Notes under the pieces: generated by a model
Seen by the model: the letters and a program-made list of their open reading frames with translations, nothing else
Database searches by the model: none
What the model was told of the DNA's origin: nothing
Program-made: the position numbers and the translations under genes
Assembly: GCF_052119425.1 (NCBI RefSeq)
Contig: NZ_JBQKFH010000002.1
Span: forward strand, 1-64,000
Reading direction: 5' to 3'
Source: Enterococcus_E cecorum_C
GTDB lineage: Bacteria; Bacillota; Bacilli; Lactobacillales; Enterococcaceae
Length of the DNA: 64,000 bases
Shown: positions 17,416-27,193 of the stretch, in pieces
Position numbering within the stretch: the stretch's first letter is position 1
How the letters are laid out: every line of letters starts with the position of its first letter

Positions 17416-19083
17416 TTATTTAGCGATGTAAGTCCACTTGAAGTCGTATTTCGCACCAGCTGGGTGGTTGACGATACCTTTGACTTTTGGATTACGCATA
17501 TAGGCAACTGCTTTTTGATAGATTGGCACTACCCCTTGTTCATCCATGATAATCTTTTCAGCTTTTACAAAGTCATCCCAACGTTTTTCTTCATCAGCGG
17601 CATCTGTAGTAGCTGCAGCACGAACAAGTTTCGTATATTCTTCATTGTTCCAGTTTCCGCGGTTGTAGCTGTTACCAATTGTAAACATATCTAAGAAGCT
17701 AGAAGCATCGGCATAGTCAGCACCCCATCCACTTAGAACCGTATCAAAATCACCTTTGTTTGAACGATCTAGACGAACTGAGAATGGCACTGGACTAACA
17801 CTTACTTTTAGACCTGGTAAGTTTTCTTGTAATGAACCTTGTAGATATTCAAGCATCTTTTTAGCCACATCTGAGTCAGAAGACAAAATGTCTAGTTTCA
17901 CTTGATCGACACCAAGTTCTTTCTTCGCTTTTTCCCAGTATTCTTTTGCTTTCTTCTTATCATATTTCACTGGAGATTTCGCTTCTTTGACAAAATCTTT
18001 CTTCGTCTTAGGATCATAAATAAATTTTTCTGGCATCAAGTTCGTTGTCGCAATTGAACCATTGGCTAAAACTTGTTTTGCTAGAGAATCACGATTGATT
18101 GCGTAGGAAATAGCTTTACGTAAATTAGCATTGCGATATGGTGATTTTTCATCTTTTTGGTTAAATTCTAGATAGAAAGTTGAAGCTTCTGGAATGGTTA
18201 AGAATGCCTCATCATTAGCCATTTGTTGTGCTAATTCACCATTTAGTGTTACTTGATCAGCTTGACCATCTTTAAATAAGTTCAATGCTGTTGAAGATTC
18301 TTTAATGACGCTCACATTGATTTTATCTAATTTTACATTCTTAGCATCCCAGTAAGTATCATTTTTCGCATAAGACCATTCTGTATCTGTACCTGGGCCA
18401 TCAAAACCTTCTAAAGTAAATGGTCCGTTATAAACAGCATTTTCAGATTTTGTCGCATAATCACTACCAAATTTTTCTACCACTTTTTGATTTTGTGGGA
18501 AGAAGATTGGAAATGCTAGTAATTGGTCAAAGTATGGTGTTACTTTTGCTAGTTTAATTTCTAATGTGTAATCATCTACTGCTTTAATTCCTAATTCACT
18601 AGTAGCTTTCTTACCGGCAGTGATATCAGAAGCATTAGCAACTGGTTCAAATAGGTAAGCATATTCAGAAGCTGTCTTTGGATCGACTGTACGTTGCCAG
18701 CCATAAACATAATCTTTCGCTGTGACTGGATCGCCATTTGACCATTTGGCATCTTCACGTAATTTTAATGTGTAAGTTAATCCATCCTCACTTACTTTCG
18801 CTAATTCCGCAGCACCTGCAGGAATTGGTTTATTATCTTTGTCTAATCGATATAGCCCTTCATAGCAGTTGTTTAAAGCTGAAAAACTCACTTCATCGGT
18901 TGCTAATGAAAGGTCAGCAGATGGCATTTCAGCACCTTCAACCATGTTAAAGACTTGTTTTTTCGCTACTGCTGATGTGTCAGAAGATTTACTTTCTTCT
19001 TTCTTTGATGAGTTCCCTGTTGAACAGCCCGCTAAAACTAAGCCGCAAACTGCCAGAGTTGCAATCGCCCATTTTTTCTTCAT
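17416..19083 (-). CDS. oppA: Oligopeptide-binding lipoprotein OppA, second paralogue
   Basis: A 555-residue family 5 solute-binding lipoprotein that captures peptides outside the membrane for OppBCDF. The signal peptide ends in the lipobox LAGC, and the mature part has the SBP_bac_5 patterns (KDYVYGWQRTVDPKTASEYA, FKDGQADQV, YNRGNWNN). The start at 19083 follows GGGGAG; an extension of six residues is unlikely. It is a close paralogue of the upstream OppA along its whole length, implying a recent duplication and perhaps different peptide preference. It has its own promoter carrying the putative TldR target. Confidence 0.95.
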   Translation of the reverse strand: MKKKWAIATLAVCGLVLAGCSTGNSSKKEESKSSDTSAVAKKQVFNMVEGAEMPSADLSLATDEVSFSALNNCYEGLYRLDKDNKPIPAGAAELAKVSEDGLTYTLKLREDAKWSNGDPVTAKDYVYGWQRTVDPKTASEYAYLFEPVANASDITAGKKATSELGIKAVDDYTLEIKLAKVTPYFDQLLAFPIFFPQNQKVVEKFGSDYATKSENAVYNGPFTLEGFDGPGTDTEWSYAKNDTYWDAKNVKLDKINVSVIKESSTALNLFKDGQADQVTLNGELAQQMANDEAFLTIPEASTFYLEFNQKDEKSPYRNANLRKAISYAINRDSLAKQVLANGSIATTNLMPEKFIYDPKTKKDFVKEAKSPVKYDKKKAKEYWEKAKKELGVDQVKLDILSSDSDVAKKMLEYLQGSLQENLPGLKVSVSPVPFSVRLDRSNKGDFDTVLSGWGADYADASSFLDMFTIGNSYNRGNWNNEEYTKLVRAAATTDAADEEKRWDDFVKAEKIIMDEQGVVPIYQKAVAYMRNPKVKGIVNHPAGAKYDFKWTYIAK

Positions 19084-19133
19084 ACTAAACTCCCCTATCA
19101 TTAATTTTATTTTAAAAAAATTAGCTTAATGCA

Positions 19134-19162
19134 ATTTTAAATAATAATTATTAAAAATGCAA
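19134..19162 (-). promoter_or_regulatory. oppA2 promoter with putative TldR target
   Basis: The -35 TTGCAT (19162-19157), 17-bp spacer and -10 TAAAAT (19139-19134) form a good sigma-A promoter. In the spacer, TTTAA (19155-19151) is followed by TAATTAT (19150-19144), identical to the first seven bases of the proposed TldR guide. Binding there would cover the polymerase site. The promoter call is solid; the repressor site is inference. Confidence 0.7.
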
Positions 19163-19351
19163 CTATTTTTTCTCAATTCTTTTTAATTTTTCAGAATATT
19201 TGAAAGTTACTATCAATTTATTGTTTTTATTTTTCAGTAAAACCCTTTTAATTTAATATTATTAGGCAGATAACGATTTTTTTCTGTTCTTTTTACAGTA
19301 ATAAAAAAATTCTGATTATTTCAAACAATTAGATTCTGATTTTAGATATGC

Positions 19352-19388
19352 ATTAAAATAAGCAGCCTAGCAAACTGCCAGACTGCTT
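19352..19388 (-). terminator. Terminator downstream of oppA1 and its repeat
   Basis: On the minus strand GAAGCAG...CTGC with an inner CTGGC/GCTAG stem is followed by TTATTTT. It lies after the repeat element that begins at the oppA1 stop codon, so the repeat is part of the oppA1 3' untranslated RNA. Confidence 0.65.
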
Positions 19389-19403
19389 CATATACTTTCT
19401 GGT

Positions 19404-19567
19404 TAGAAGCTGACCAAGTCGATTTACGACCTTATTTGACGGCGCAAATCGACTAGCTACTTCGGCGTATAAGCCACCCCGTCTGGGAAAGTCTTAACTT
19501 TTGTGACTTTCCCGACGTGCTGGACAAACTTATCCGCTCGTAGCTGATCAAGTCGATTTACGACCTT
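19404..19567. repeat. Modular palindromic repeat (AAATCGAC-arm unit)
   Basis: One full unit of about 125 bp has arms GCAAATCGACTAGCTAC and GTCGATTTACGACC and an inner GGGAAAGTC/GACTTTCCC hairpin, preceded by a 30-bp end fragment of another unit. It touches the TAA stop of oppA1 (TAAGGTCG). Confidence 0.88.
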
Positions 19568-21215
19568 ATTTTACTTCTACCCATTTGTATTCGTATTGGG
19601 CGCCAGCTGGGTGTGCAACGATGCCTTTTACTTTTGGATTGCGTAAGTGTGCTTCTGATTTGTAGAAGACTGGGATTACACCACTTTCATCTAGAATTAC
19701 TTTTTCAGCACCTAGTAAGTCATCCCAACGTTTCTTTTTATCTGTCGCATCAGCATTTCCTGAAGCATCAACCAATTTATCATATTCAGCATTACTCCAG
19801 CGACCACGGTTATAACTATTTCCAGTAACGAATAAATCAGTAAAGCTACTTGCATCTAAATAGTCAGCTGCCCAACCACTCACAATCATATCGAATTGAC
19901 CTTTATTTCCGCGATCCAAACGAACAGAGAATGGTACTGGCGTTAAGTTCACTTTCACACCATCTAAAGTATCTTGTAGTGAACTTTGTAGGTATTCACT
20001 GACTTTCTTCGTCGCATCGGTATCATCAGAAACTAATTCAATCGTTAAGCTATCAATGCCTAACTCTTGTTTAGCCTTATTCCAATATTCTTTGGCTTTC
20101 TTCTTATCGTAAGTAACTTTGACTTTAGAATCTTCAGTAAAGTCTTTACCATCTGGACCTGTCATATTACCTGTAGGAACTAAACCGGTCGCCACTGCAG
20201 AACCATCGCCCAAGATATTATTCACTAAAGATTTACGGTCAATAGCATAAGAAAAAGCTTTACGTAAATTAGCATTGCGATACGGTGATTTTTCATCGCG
20301 TTGATTTACTTCTAAATAAGTAGTACGTGCTTCTGGTTGTGTCACATAAGCTGGATCATTTTTCATTTGTTTGGCTAATTCACCAGTTAAAATGACATCA
20401 TCAGCTTGACCATCTTTGAATAAGTTCAATGAAGTAGAAGATTCTTTGACCACATTGACATTTACTTTATCTAATTTGACATTTTTCGCATCCCAATAAG
20501 TGTCGTTTTTCTTATAAGCCCACTCAGTATCGGTACCAGGTCCATCAAAACCATCTAATACGAAAGGTCCATTGTAGATAGATTTATCAGATTTTGTCGC
20601 ATAAGCATCGCCAAATTCTTTCACCGTTGCCTCATGTTGTGGGAAGAAAGAAGGAAACGCCATCAAGTATGGGAAGTATGGTGTTGCCTTTTCTAATTGA
20701 ATTTCTAATGTGTAATCATCTACAGCTTTAATCCCTAATTCGCTAACTGGTTTTTCACCATTGATGATAGCTTCTCCGTTTTTCACTAACGCATATAGAT
20801 ACGCATATTCAGCCGCTGTTTTAGGATCTGCTGTACGTTGCCAACCATAGACATAATCTTTGGCCGTTACTGGATCACCATTTGACCATTTAGCATCTTT
20901 ACGTAATTTAACGGTATAAGTCGTACCATCCTGAGATACTTCTGCCTCTTTTTCAGCGCCTGCAGGTTGTGGTTGGTCTTTTTTGTCCAAACGATACAAC
21001 CCTTCATACACATTGTTCAAAGCAGTAAAACTAATTGTATCAGTCGCTAAAGAAAGGTCTCCTGAAGGCATTTCTTGTTGGACCACGACATTAATTTCTT
21101 GTTTTGCAGCTTTATCGCCACTTTCTGTTTTGGCTTTGTCGCCGCCACCTGTTGAACATCCCGCTAATACTAATGCGCATAAAGCAAAAGATGCTAATAC
21201 CTGTTTTTTCTTCAT
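19566..21215 (-). CDS. oppA: Oligopeptide-binding lipoprotein OppA, first paralogue
   Basis: A 549-residue family 5 solute-binding lipoprotein. Lipobox LAGC follows a standard signal peptide; Gly/Asp/Lys-rich linker sequence follows the cysteine. It shares long identical stretches with the second OppA (AKWSNGDPVTAKDYVYGWQR, GPFVLDGFDGPGTDTEW). The second of two nearby ATGs (21215) is preferred because GGTGG is too close to the first. The stop codon is immediately followed by a repeat element. It is transcribed from a promoter with the putative TldR target and is separated from oppA2 by repeat plus terminator. Confidence 0.95.
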   Translation of the reverse strand: MKKKQVLASFALCALVLAGCSTGGGDKAKTESGDKAAKQEINVVVQQEMPSGDLSLATDTISFTALNNVYEGLYRLDKKDQPQPAGAEKEAEVSQDGTTYTVKLRKDAKWSNGDPVTAKDYVYGWQRTADPKTAAEYAYLYALVKNGEAIINGEKPVSELGIKAVDDYTLEIQLEKATPYFPYLMAFPSFFPQHEATVKEFGDAYATKSDKSIYNGPFVLDGFDGPGTDTEWAYKKNDTYWDAKNVKLDKVNVNVVKESSTSLNLFKDGQADDVILTGELAKQMKNDPAYVTQPEARTTYLEVNQRDEKSPYRNANLRKAFSYAIDRKSLVNNILGDGSAVATGLVPTGNMTGPDGKDFTEDSKVKVTYDKKKAKEYWNKAKQELGIDSLTIELVSDDTDATKKVSEYLQSSLQDTLDGVKVNLTPVPFSVRLDRGNKGQFDMIVSGWAADYLDASSFTDLFVTGNSYNRGRWSNAEYDKLVDASGNADATDKKKRWDDLLGAEKVILDESGVIPVFYKSEAHLRNPKVKGIVAHPAGAQYEYKWVEVK

Positions 21216-21268
21216 TTTCATTCCACCCTTTTATCCATCTATCTTTCAATACTATGAGAGATAAACTA

Positions 21269-21297
21269 ATAATAATGATTAATTATTAAAAAATCAA
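21269..21297 (-). promoter_or_regulatory. oppA1 promoter with putative TldR target
   Basis: The -35 TTGATT (21297-21292), 17-bp spacer and -10 TATTAT (21274-21269). The spacer contains TTTAA (21290-21286) followed by TAATTA (21285-21280), matching the first six bases of the proposed TldR guide and placed exactly as in the oppA2 promoter. The rest of the two leaders differs considerably. Confidence 0.7.
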
Positions 21298-21396
21298 CAT
21301 AATTTTCATTCATTTTTAATAATATAACTGATAATTTATCTCGTTTGTTCTGAATTGTCTGAAAAATCAAGCATGGACGCTTTTATTAAAAAATGC

Positions 21397-21444
21397 AAAA
21401 AAATGACTTGTTTCCCTCAATTTTTTAAAAGAAAACAAGTCATT
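21397..21444 (-). terminator. Terminator downstream of rlmN and its repeat cluster
   Basis: A perfect 11-bp stem (ATGACTTGTTT with AAACAAGTCAT) is followed by seven T on the minus strand. It lies beyond the repeat cluster that starts at the rlmN stop codon and just upstream of the oppA1 promoter region. Confidence 0.8.
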
Positions 21445-21469
21445 ATGGATTGAATTCATTTCGAACTAC

Positions 21470-21900
21470 GTAGCTGTCCGAGTCGATTTACGATCTTTTT
21501 AATCTGTGTTCGGCAGCTAGACATTGTGAAATTCGCCCTACCGCTTGAGAAAATCTCCTTTCATCCGATTTTCTCAGCGGTAGGTAAACACACGAATTTC
21601 TTCATGTCTGAGCGAGCTGCCTCACATCTTTTATACACGGCGTTCGAAGGGTAGCTACATCGCATCTAAGCCGGCCTGTCTAGGAAAATCTTAAAACATA
21701 GTGGATTTTCCTGACATTCCGGACAAACTTAGCTGCTTGTAGCTAATCGACCCTTCTCACGACCTTTTTTGACGGCGTAAATCGACTAGCTACTTCGGCG
21801 TATAAGCCAGCTCGTCTGGGAAAGTCTTTACTTCTCGGACTTTCCCGACGTTCTGGACAAACCTTATCCGCTCGTAGCTGCCCGAGTCGATTTACGACCT
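21470..21900. repeat. Modular palindromic repeat cluster (rlmN 3' end)
   Basis: Three units in a row: a GGCAGCT-arm unit (about 21500-21640), an uninterrupted GAAGGGT-arm unit (about 21641-21766) and an AAATCGAC-arm unit (about 21767-21900). The uninterrupted GAAGGGT unit shows what the composite copies at 12396 and 40165 looked like before the inner unit was inserted. The right end codes the last residues (Arg-Ser) and TAA of RlmN. Confidence 0.88.
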
Positions 21901-22950
21901 TTTTTTCATTTGTTTGCTTCGTAGTTGGCCACAGGCGGCATCGATGTCGGTTCCGTGTTCTTTACGGATAACACAGTTCACGCCATTTTTCTTCAATGTA
22001 TCATAGAAACGCAATACATCGTCTTTGCTACTTCTTGAATATTGATCATGTTCACTGACTGGATTATATGGAATTAAGTTCACATAGGCTAATTTCTTCT
22101 TATCTTTGAGTAAATTCGCCAATTCTTGGGCATGATGCACACGGTCATTCACGCCTGCCAACATAATATATTCAAAGGTAATGCGGCGGTTGGTCTTTTC
22201 TAAATAGAAATCTACCGCATCCATTAATTTAGCTAATGGGAAGCTACGGTTAATACGCATAATAGATGTACGTAATTCATCATTTGGCGCATGTAAAGAG
22301 ATAGCAAGATTTACTTGTAAACCATTATCAGCAAATTCTTTAATCTTCGGTACAATCCCACTCGTTGAAACAGTAATATGACGCGCACCAATAGCCATGC
22401 CTTTAGGATCATTCACGATGCGTAAAAATTTCGTTACATTATCATAATTATCAAAAGGTTCACCAATTCCCATCACCACGATATGAGAAACACGTTCACC
22501 TAAATCACGCTCATCAAAATAGTGTTGCACAAGCATAATTTGGGCCATGATTTCCCCTGCTGTTAGGTCGCGTTGTTTTTTCAATAAGCCACTCGCACAG
22601 AAGGTACAACCAATATTACAGCCCACCTGCGTCGTCACACAGACACTCATCCCATAATCTTGACGCATTAAAACTGTTTCAATCATATGTTTGTCAGGTA
22701 ATTCAAATAAATATTTTACTGTACCGTCACTTGATTCTTGCACGACAATTTGATTTAACGGACAAATCTCAAAGTTCTCTTCTAATTTAGCAATCAAGGT
22801 TTTGGATAGGTTGGTCATTTCCGCAAAAGTCATCACTCGCTTTTCATATAACCATTCCCAAACTTGAGTCGCACGGAATTTCTTTTCGCCATTTGCTTCA
22901 AACCAGGCAATTAATTCAGCTTTTTCTAATCCATAAATAGATGGTTTCAA
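21892..22950 (-). CDS. rlmN: 23S rRNA/tRNA adenine-C2 methyltransferase RlmN
   Basis: A 352-residue radical-SAM enzyme that methylates A2503 of 23S rRNA and A37 of some tRNAs. The 4Fe-4S motif CNIGCTFC is present, as is the catalytic Cys near the C-terminus (AACGQL). A TTG at 22950 is the likely start: GAGGG lies eight bases upstream, while the alternative GTG at 22965 overlaps that site. The homologues' typical start (Met-x-x-SerIleTyrGly) agrees. The final Arg-Ser-stop is read from the inserted repeat element. Confidence 0.95.
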   Translation of the reverse strand: MKPSIYGLEKAELIAWFEANGEKKFRATQVWEWLYEKRVMTFAEMTNLSKTLIAKLEENFEICPLNQIVVQESSDGTVKYLFELPDKHMIETVLMRQDYGMSVCVTTQVGCNIGCTFCASGLLKKQRDLTAGEIMAQIMLVQHYFDERDLGERVSHIVVMGIGEPFDNYDNVTKFLRIVNDPKGMAIGARHITVSTSGIVPKIKEFADNGLQVNLAISLHAPNDELRTSIMRINRSFPLAKLMDAVDFYLEKTNRRITFEYIMLAGVNDRVHHAQELANLLKDKKKLAYVNLIPYNPVSEHDQYSRSSKDDVLRFYDTLKKNGVNCVIRKEHGTDIDAACGQLRSKQMKKRS

Positions 22951-23018
22951 TCGTTTTTCCCTCACTTTATCAGTATCGTATCCACTATAGCGAAAAATTT
23001 AGGGAAATGCAATGAAAT

Positions 23019-24278
23019 CTACTTTAAATTTTGCTGAAAACTGACCTGAGAAAATCTAAGTGCGAGCACCACTTGCGTCAAGCCAAAGACCACAAATAGG
23101 CTATAGTAAGTTTGAATATGTATCATCTGACAACCAAACATCACGAGTAACCCAAGTAGATTGACAATAATTGTTTGCGTAACAACCATTTTTTCTTGAT
23201 TTTGCGCTTGTAAATAGACCTTAATGATTTCATAAAACGGAACAGCTAGCATCACACTAAAAGTAAATCCCGCCATGAATGATAAGTGACTAAACATTTG
23301 CTGGGTAAAAAGTTGCGCAAAAGCTGGGATAGTCAAAGTTCCTACAATGGATAGCCCAATAAACAATAGAAAATTAATCTGCAATAACCATTTTAACAGT
23401 TGTGACTTTTGTTTTTGAGTGACTTCTGGTAAAAAGACTGGCAAACTATTGGCATACATTAGGCTTGGTAATTTTATAATTGCAAACATTTGAGAAATGA
23501 CAGCATAAGCACCTAACGTAGTATTCCCCAAATGTCCCATAAAACTTTCAAAAACGAGGATAAATAAGACACTTTCAAATATTTCCTGGATGGCTAACGG
23601 AATACCTAAGCGTGTGATAGCTAGCATTTGATTAGCTGATTGCAAGAGACTTTGCTTGAGGATGGGGAAAATATGCCATAAATAGGCCAATACGAGGTAC
23701 AAGACACCCGCCATATTCGCTAAGGCTGCCCCTTGAATCTCCCACAGTGGCACTAAAATGATATTCAAACCACATTCGAGTAAAGCGCTGATTACGCCGA
23801 TACGAAAAATCACTGTTGTCTTTTGGGCGAATTTGAGCAGATTGCTAAAAAGAAACGAAAGCAATAATAGTAAGATATAGCCCGACATGATATAGAGATA
23901 CTGACTCGCTTTTAGCAATAAATCCCCTTGAAAGCCATAAAAATATCGCAAAAACAGTTTGCCAAAAAGCAAGCAAAGAGCTAAGAAGCCCCCGCCAAAT
24001 AATAAACACAAGCGCAAGGCTGAATGCACATACTGCTGGAACTGTTGCTTATCTTGGTAAAAACTCCGCGCCGCTAAAATATTAAAACTCAGACTAAAGG
24101 CCCCTAATATTCCACCAAAGGCATATAAAAAATTTTGAATAATCGTAATAGCGGAGAGTGAATGCGTAGAACCAGCTGTTGCAAAGTGTAGTGCTGCAAT
24201 ACCAATCGCCATCTGTAGCAACTGACTGGCGATTAAGGGAAATACATAGTGATTGATTTGTTGTTTAATTGTTTTCAT
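23019..24278 (-). CDS. MATE-family efflux transporter
   Basis: A 419-residue polytopic membrane protein with about 12 transmembrane segments in two similar halves, typical of Na+- or H+-coupled multidrug/toxin extrusion pumps. The second ATG of an ATGATG pair fits the AAGGAAG spacing; an upstream extension lacks a ribosome binding site. Substrate unknown. It lies between ftsK (with terminator) and rlmN and appears to be a single-gene unit. Confidence 0.8.
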   Translation of the reverse strand: MKTIKQQINHYVFPLIASQLLQMAIGIAALHFATAGSTHSLSAITIIQNFLYAFGGILGAFSLSFNILAARSFYQDKQQFQQYVHSALRLCLLFGGGFLALCLLFGKLFLRYFYGFQGDLLLKASQYLYIMSGYILLLLLSFLFSNLLKFAQKTTVIFRIGVISALLECGLNIILVPLWEIQGAALANMAGVLYLVLAYLWHIFPILKQSLLQSANQMLAITRLGIPLAIQEIFESVLFILVFESFMGHLGNTTLGAYAVISQMFAIIKLPSLMYANSLPVFLPEVTQKQKSQLLKWLLQINFLLFIGLSIVGTLTIPAFAQLFTQQMFSHLSFMAGFTFSVMLAVPFYEIIKVYLQAQNQEKMVVTQTIIVNLLGLLVMFGCQMIHIQTYYSLFVVFGLTQVVLALRFSQVSFQQNLK

Positions 24279-24344
24279 CATTACTTCCTTTTTATTTGAT
24301 ATACTTGTATATTTTATCACAAACAAAAATATACACAATACAAC

Positions 24345-24388
24345 AAAAGCCTTGCTATCAGAGTCGATCCTCTCGACCTAGCAAGGCT
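24345..24388 (-). terminator. Terminator of ftsK
   Basis: The stem AGCCTTGCTA/TAGCAAGGCT carries an internal GTCGA...TCGAC hairpin and is followed by TTTTGTT on the minus strand. It starts seven bases after the ftsK stop. Confidence 0.8.
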
Positions 24389-24394
24389 GATTTG

Positions 24395-26812
24395 TTATTC
24401 ATAATCTTGGGGTATCTCCTCATAATCCACAGGTGTATCTAGGGATTCCAGATAGACCTTACGTGGTTTACTCCCCTCAGAAGGGCCAACTACCCCATTG
24501 GCTTCTAACTCATCCACCAGACGGGCAGCTCGATTATAACCAATTCTAAAGCGCCGTTGTAAAAGCGAAACACTTGCCGTTTGCATCTCTACCACTAAGG
24601 CCTTGGCTTCCTCGTACAACTCATCTTGTGGATAGTCATTATTACTTTCACTTGGTGCTTCTTCTTCCAGATTCATCATCTTCTCGTCATAATTGGCCCC
24701 CATTTGATCGGTTACAAATTTGACAATACGCTCGACTTCCCCATCTGAAATAAAGGCCCCTTGCACACGGATAGGTTTATTCTCACCCATTGGTAGGTAA
24801 AGCATATCGCCACGTCCCAATAGTTTTTCTGCCCCATGACTATCAATAATGGTGCGCGAATCCGTTCCTGAAGAGACCGCAAAGGCAATACGTGAAGGTA
24901 CATTGGCCTTGATAATTCCTGTAATGACATCAACACTTGGCCGTTGTGTAGCTAAAATCATATGAATCCCAGCAGCACGGGCCATTTGCGCTAAACGAAT
25001 AATCGCATCTTCTACTTCAGTACTTGCGACCATCATTAAGTCAGCCAATTCATCAACAATCACCACAATAAATGGTAGAATTGGACGTTTTTGCCCATCT
25101 TCTTGATTTTTTGCTTCAATTAGTTCATTATAACCAGCAATGTTGCGCACACCAGTAGCCGCAAATTTTTCATAGCGTTCTTCCATTTCTTTCACGACTT
25201 TTTGAAGCGCTTGGGCAGCTTTTCGCGGATTGGTTACCACTGGTGTTAACAGATGCGGGATGCCATTATACACATTCAACTCAACCATTTTCGGATCGAC
25301 CATCATTAATTTCACTTGATGTGGTTTGGCTTGCATCAAAATACTGGTGATAATCCCATTAATCGCTACCGACTTCCCACTACCTGTCGAACCAGCAATC
25401 AATAAGTGCGGCATTTTCGTTAAATCACAGGTCTGCACTTTACCAGAAATATCACGACCTAATGGCACTTCAAGAATCTTATCCGGATGTGCCGGTGTGG
25501 CTTCAATAACTTCTCTAAACGAAACCATCGAAATATTTTGGTTTGGCACCTCAATCCCAATCAATGACTTACCAGGAATGGGCGCTTCCATCCGAATATC
25601 TTTGGCCGCTAAAGCTAAGGCAATATCATCGGTTAAACTAACAATTTTGCTCACTTTTACTCCAACAGCTGGCTGAATCTCAAATTTCGTCACAGAAGGG
25701 CCTAAACTTGCCTTCACCACCGTGGCATCGACGCCAAAGCTTTGGAAAGTCTGATTTAAAATTTCCCCGTTTTGCTTGATTTTTTCATATTCATCGCTTT
25801 GATCTTGAACTTTTGCCGGATCAAGCAACGTACTTGGTGGCAACTCATAAAATTCATCTGGCTCCTCATTTTCCATGCTAAATTCTAATGGATCATCGCC
25901 ATCTATGTCCTCTTCAGGCGCTGCTTTGGTTTTGCGGGAACGTTTAGGTGGAACCTGACTCGCATCCTTTTGTTCTTGCATTAACTTTTCAGCCTCAGTT
26001 GGCTCAATCAAACTCATCTGATGAGGCTCAATAATCATTTCTGGTGCTTTATGCTGGCGTTCTTGTTCCTCAGTTTCAGTAAAAGGTCGTACTTGATTTT
26101 TTTGCTGTTCTAACATTTGCTGACGGAGTGCTTCTTTTTCAGCCTCTTTTTTCGCTTGTTTGGCCTTTTTCTTTTCTTCACGCAATTTTTGTTTTTCTTC
26201 ACTGACCTTGAGACGTTGACTAATTGCCTCGCCGAAATCTTGCAGAAAATCAATCAAATCTTGCGCCGACTTTTGCGTAAATAAAAAGACCCCAACAAAA
26301 ATACTTAAGACACCCAATACATAACTACCAAATTGGGCCACTAAGAAATAGGTTACTTGATAGAGTGCGCCACCAATCATGCCGCCACCAAGACTTTGGC
26401 TAATTTTGCTATGTTTTAAATCACTCACCCATAGATTTAGCGTTGTTCCTAAAATATTAGGATTCTTAGTATGAATCTTAGCAAAAAGCATCGCCGAAAC
26501 AATCACTAATATTCCCACATAGGTTAATGCCAAACCAGCACTACGCTTACGAGAATCAAAGACGGTGAGCTGATGTTTGACCAATAACCAGATTCCATAA
26601 AAAATGAGTATTACCGCTAATAATGGGTACGTATTTCCGACAAAAAATCTTAATATATTGGCAAATAAAATACCTAAAAAGCCTAATTTAAAGAAACCAA
26701 GTAAACTTAAAAAAATAAAAGAAAAGCCAGTAATAATCATTGCCATGGTTTGATTATTGGCTTGCTGTTTTTTTGTTCTCTTGGTCGATTTTCTTTTCTT
26801 TCTTTGCGCCAT
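24395..26812 (-). CDS. ftsK: DNA translocase FtsK/SpoIIIE
   Basis: An 805-residue septal DNA pump that clears chromosome DNA at division. There are four or five N-terminal transmembrane segments (residues about 25-185), a charged coiled linker (about 200-300), and a RecA-like motor with Walker A GSTGSGKS (about 475) and Walker B FIVVIVDELADLM. A C-terminal gamma winged helix (about 735-795, VSLLQRRFRIGYNRAARLVD) would read KOPS/SRS sequences. The length fits the Gram-positive family. It is flanked by its own terminator. Confidence 0.97.
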   Translation of the reverse strand: MAQRKKRKSTKRTKKQQANNQTMAMIITGFSFIFLSLLGFFKLGFLGILFANILRFFVGNTYPLLAVILIFYGIWLLVKHQLTVFDSRKRSAGLALTYVGILVIVSAMLFAKIHTKNPNILGTTLNLWVSDLKHSKISQSLGGGMIGGALYQVTYFLVAQFGSYVLGVLSIFVGVFLFTQKSAQDLIDFLQDFGEAISQRLKVSEEKQKLREEKKKAKQAKKEAEKEALRQQMLEQQKNQVRPFTETEEQERQHKAPEMIIEPHQMSLIEPTEAEKLMQEQKDASQVPPKRSRKTKAAPEEDIDGDDPLEFSMENEEPDEFYELPPSTLLDPAKVQDQSDEYEKIKQNGEILNQTFQSFGVDATVVKASLGPSVTKFEIQPAVGVKVSKIVSLTDDIALALAAKDIRMEAPIPGKSLIGIEVPNQNISMVSFREVIEATPAHPDKILEVPLGRDISGKVQTCDLTKMPHLLIAGSTGSGKSVAINGIITSILMQAKPHQVKLMMVDPKMVELNVYNGIPHLLTPVVTNPRKAAQALQKVVKEMEERYEKFAATGVRNIAGYNELIEAKNQEDGQKRPILPFIVVIVDELADLMMVASTEVEDAIIRLAQMARAAGIHMILATQRPSVDVITGIIKANVPSRIAFAVSSGTDSRTIIDSHGAEKLLGRGDMLYLPMGENKPIRVQGAFISDGEVERIVKFVTDQMGANYDEKMMNLEEEAPSESNNDYPQDELYEEAKALVVEMQTASVSLLQRRFRIGYNRAARLVDELEANGVVGPSEGSKPRKVYLESLDTPVDYEEIPQDYE

Positions 26813-26962
26813 AAATCATTTCAATCCCTTCATCCTTTCCATTATACTAAAAATATGACAAAAAAACGATGCCCGAAATCAAATTCATCACACCGTTTCT
26901 AATTTCACCTAAATTCGTATCCCTTTATCATTTTAAAAAAGCAGCACGCACTCAAAGCAAGC

Positions 26963-27193
26963 TCACATCGGATACTTTTTTTGAAAATACAAATTGATAT
27001 ACATTCCAATCATAAAAATAATATAAATGAATAGAAAGAAATAGTCGTGTGCCACAAATAATTTATAGATTAAGTAACCAGTCATAAAGCCAAATAGCGC
27101 GCCATAAATGACAACCAAAAATTTCATTGTACTATCTAAACTTCTCAATTTTAGATCTAGACTTCTCATTTTTTTGTTTAATTCTTGCAACAT
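26963..27193 (-). CDS. Small two-helix membrane protein, 76 aa
   Basis: Not recognised. A charged N-terminal segment with a repeated MRSLDLKLRSLDS pattern may form a short coiled coil. Two transmembrane helices (about residues 24-46 and 50-68) follow. The start at 27193 is supported by AAAGGGTG. It is the last of three small membrane protein genes on the minus strand downstream of the broken receiver-kinase gene. Such clusters are common near peptide-signalling systems, but no function is shown. Confidence 0.5.
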   Translation of the reverse strand: MLQELNKKMRSLDLKLRSLDSTMKFLVVIYGALFGFMTGYLIYKLFVAHDYFFLFIYIIFMIGMYINLYFQKKYPM

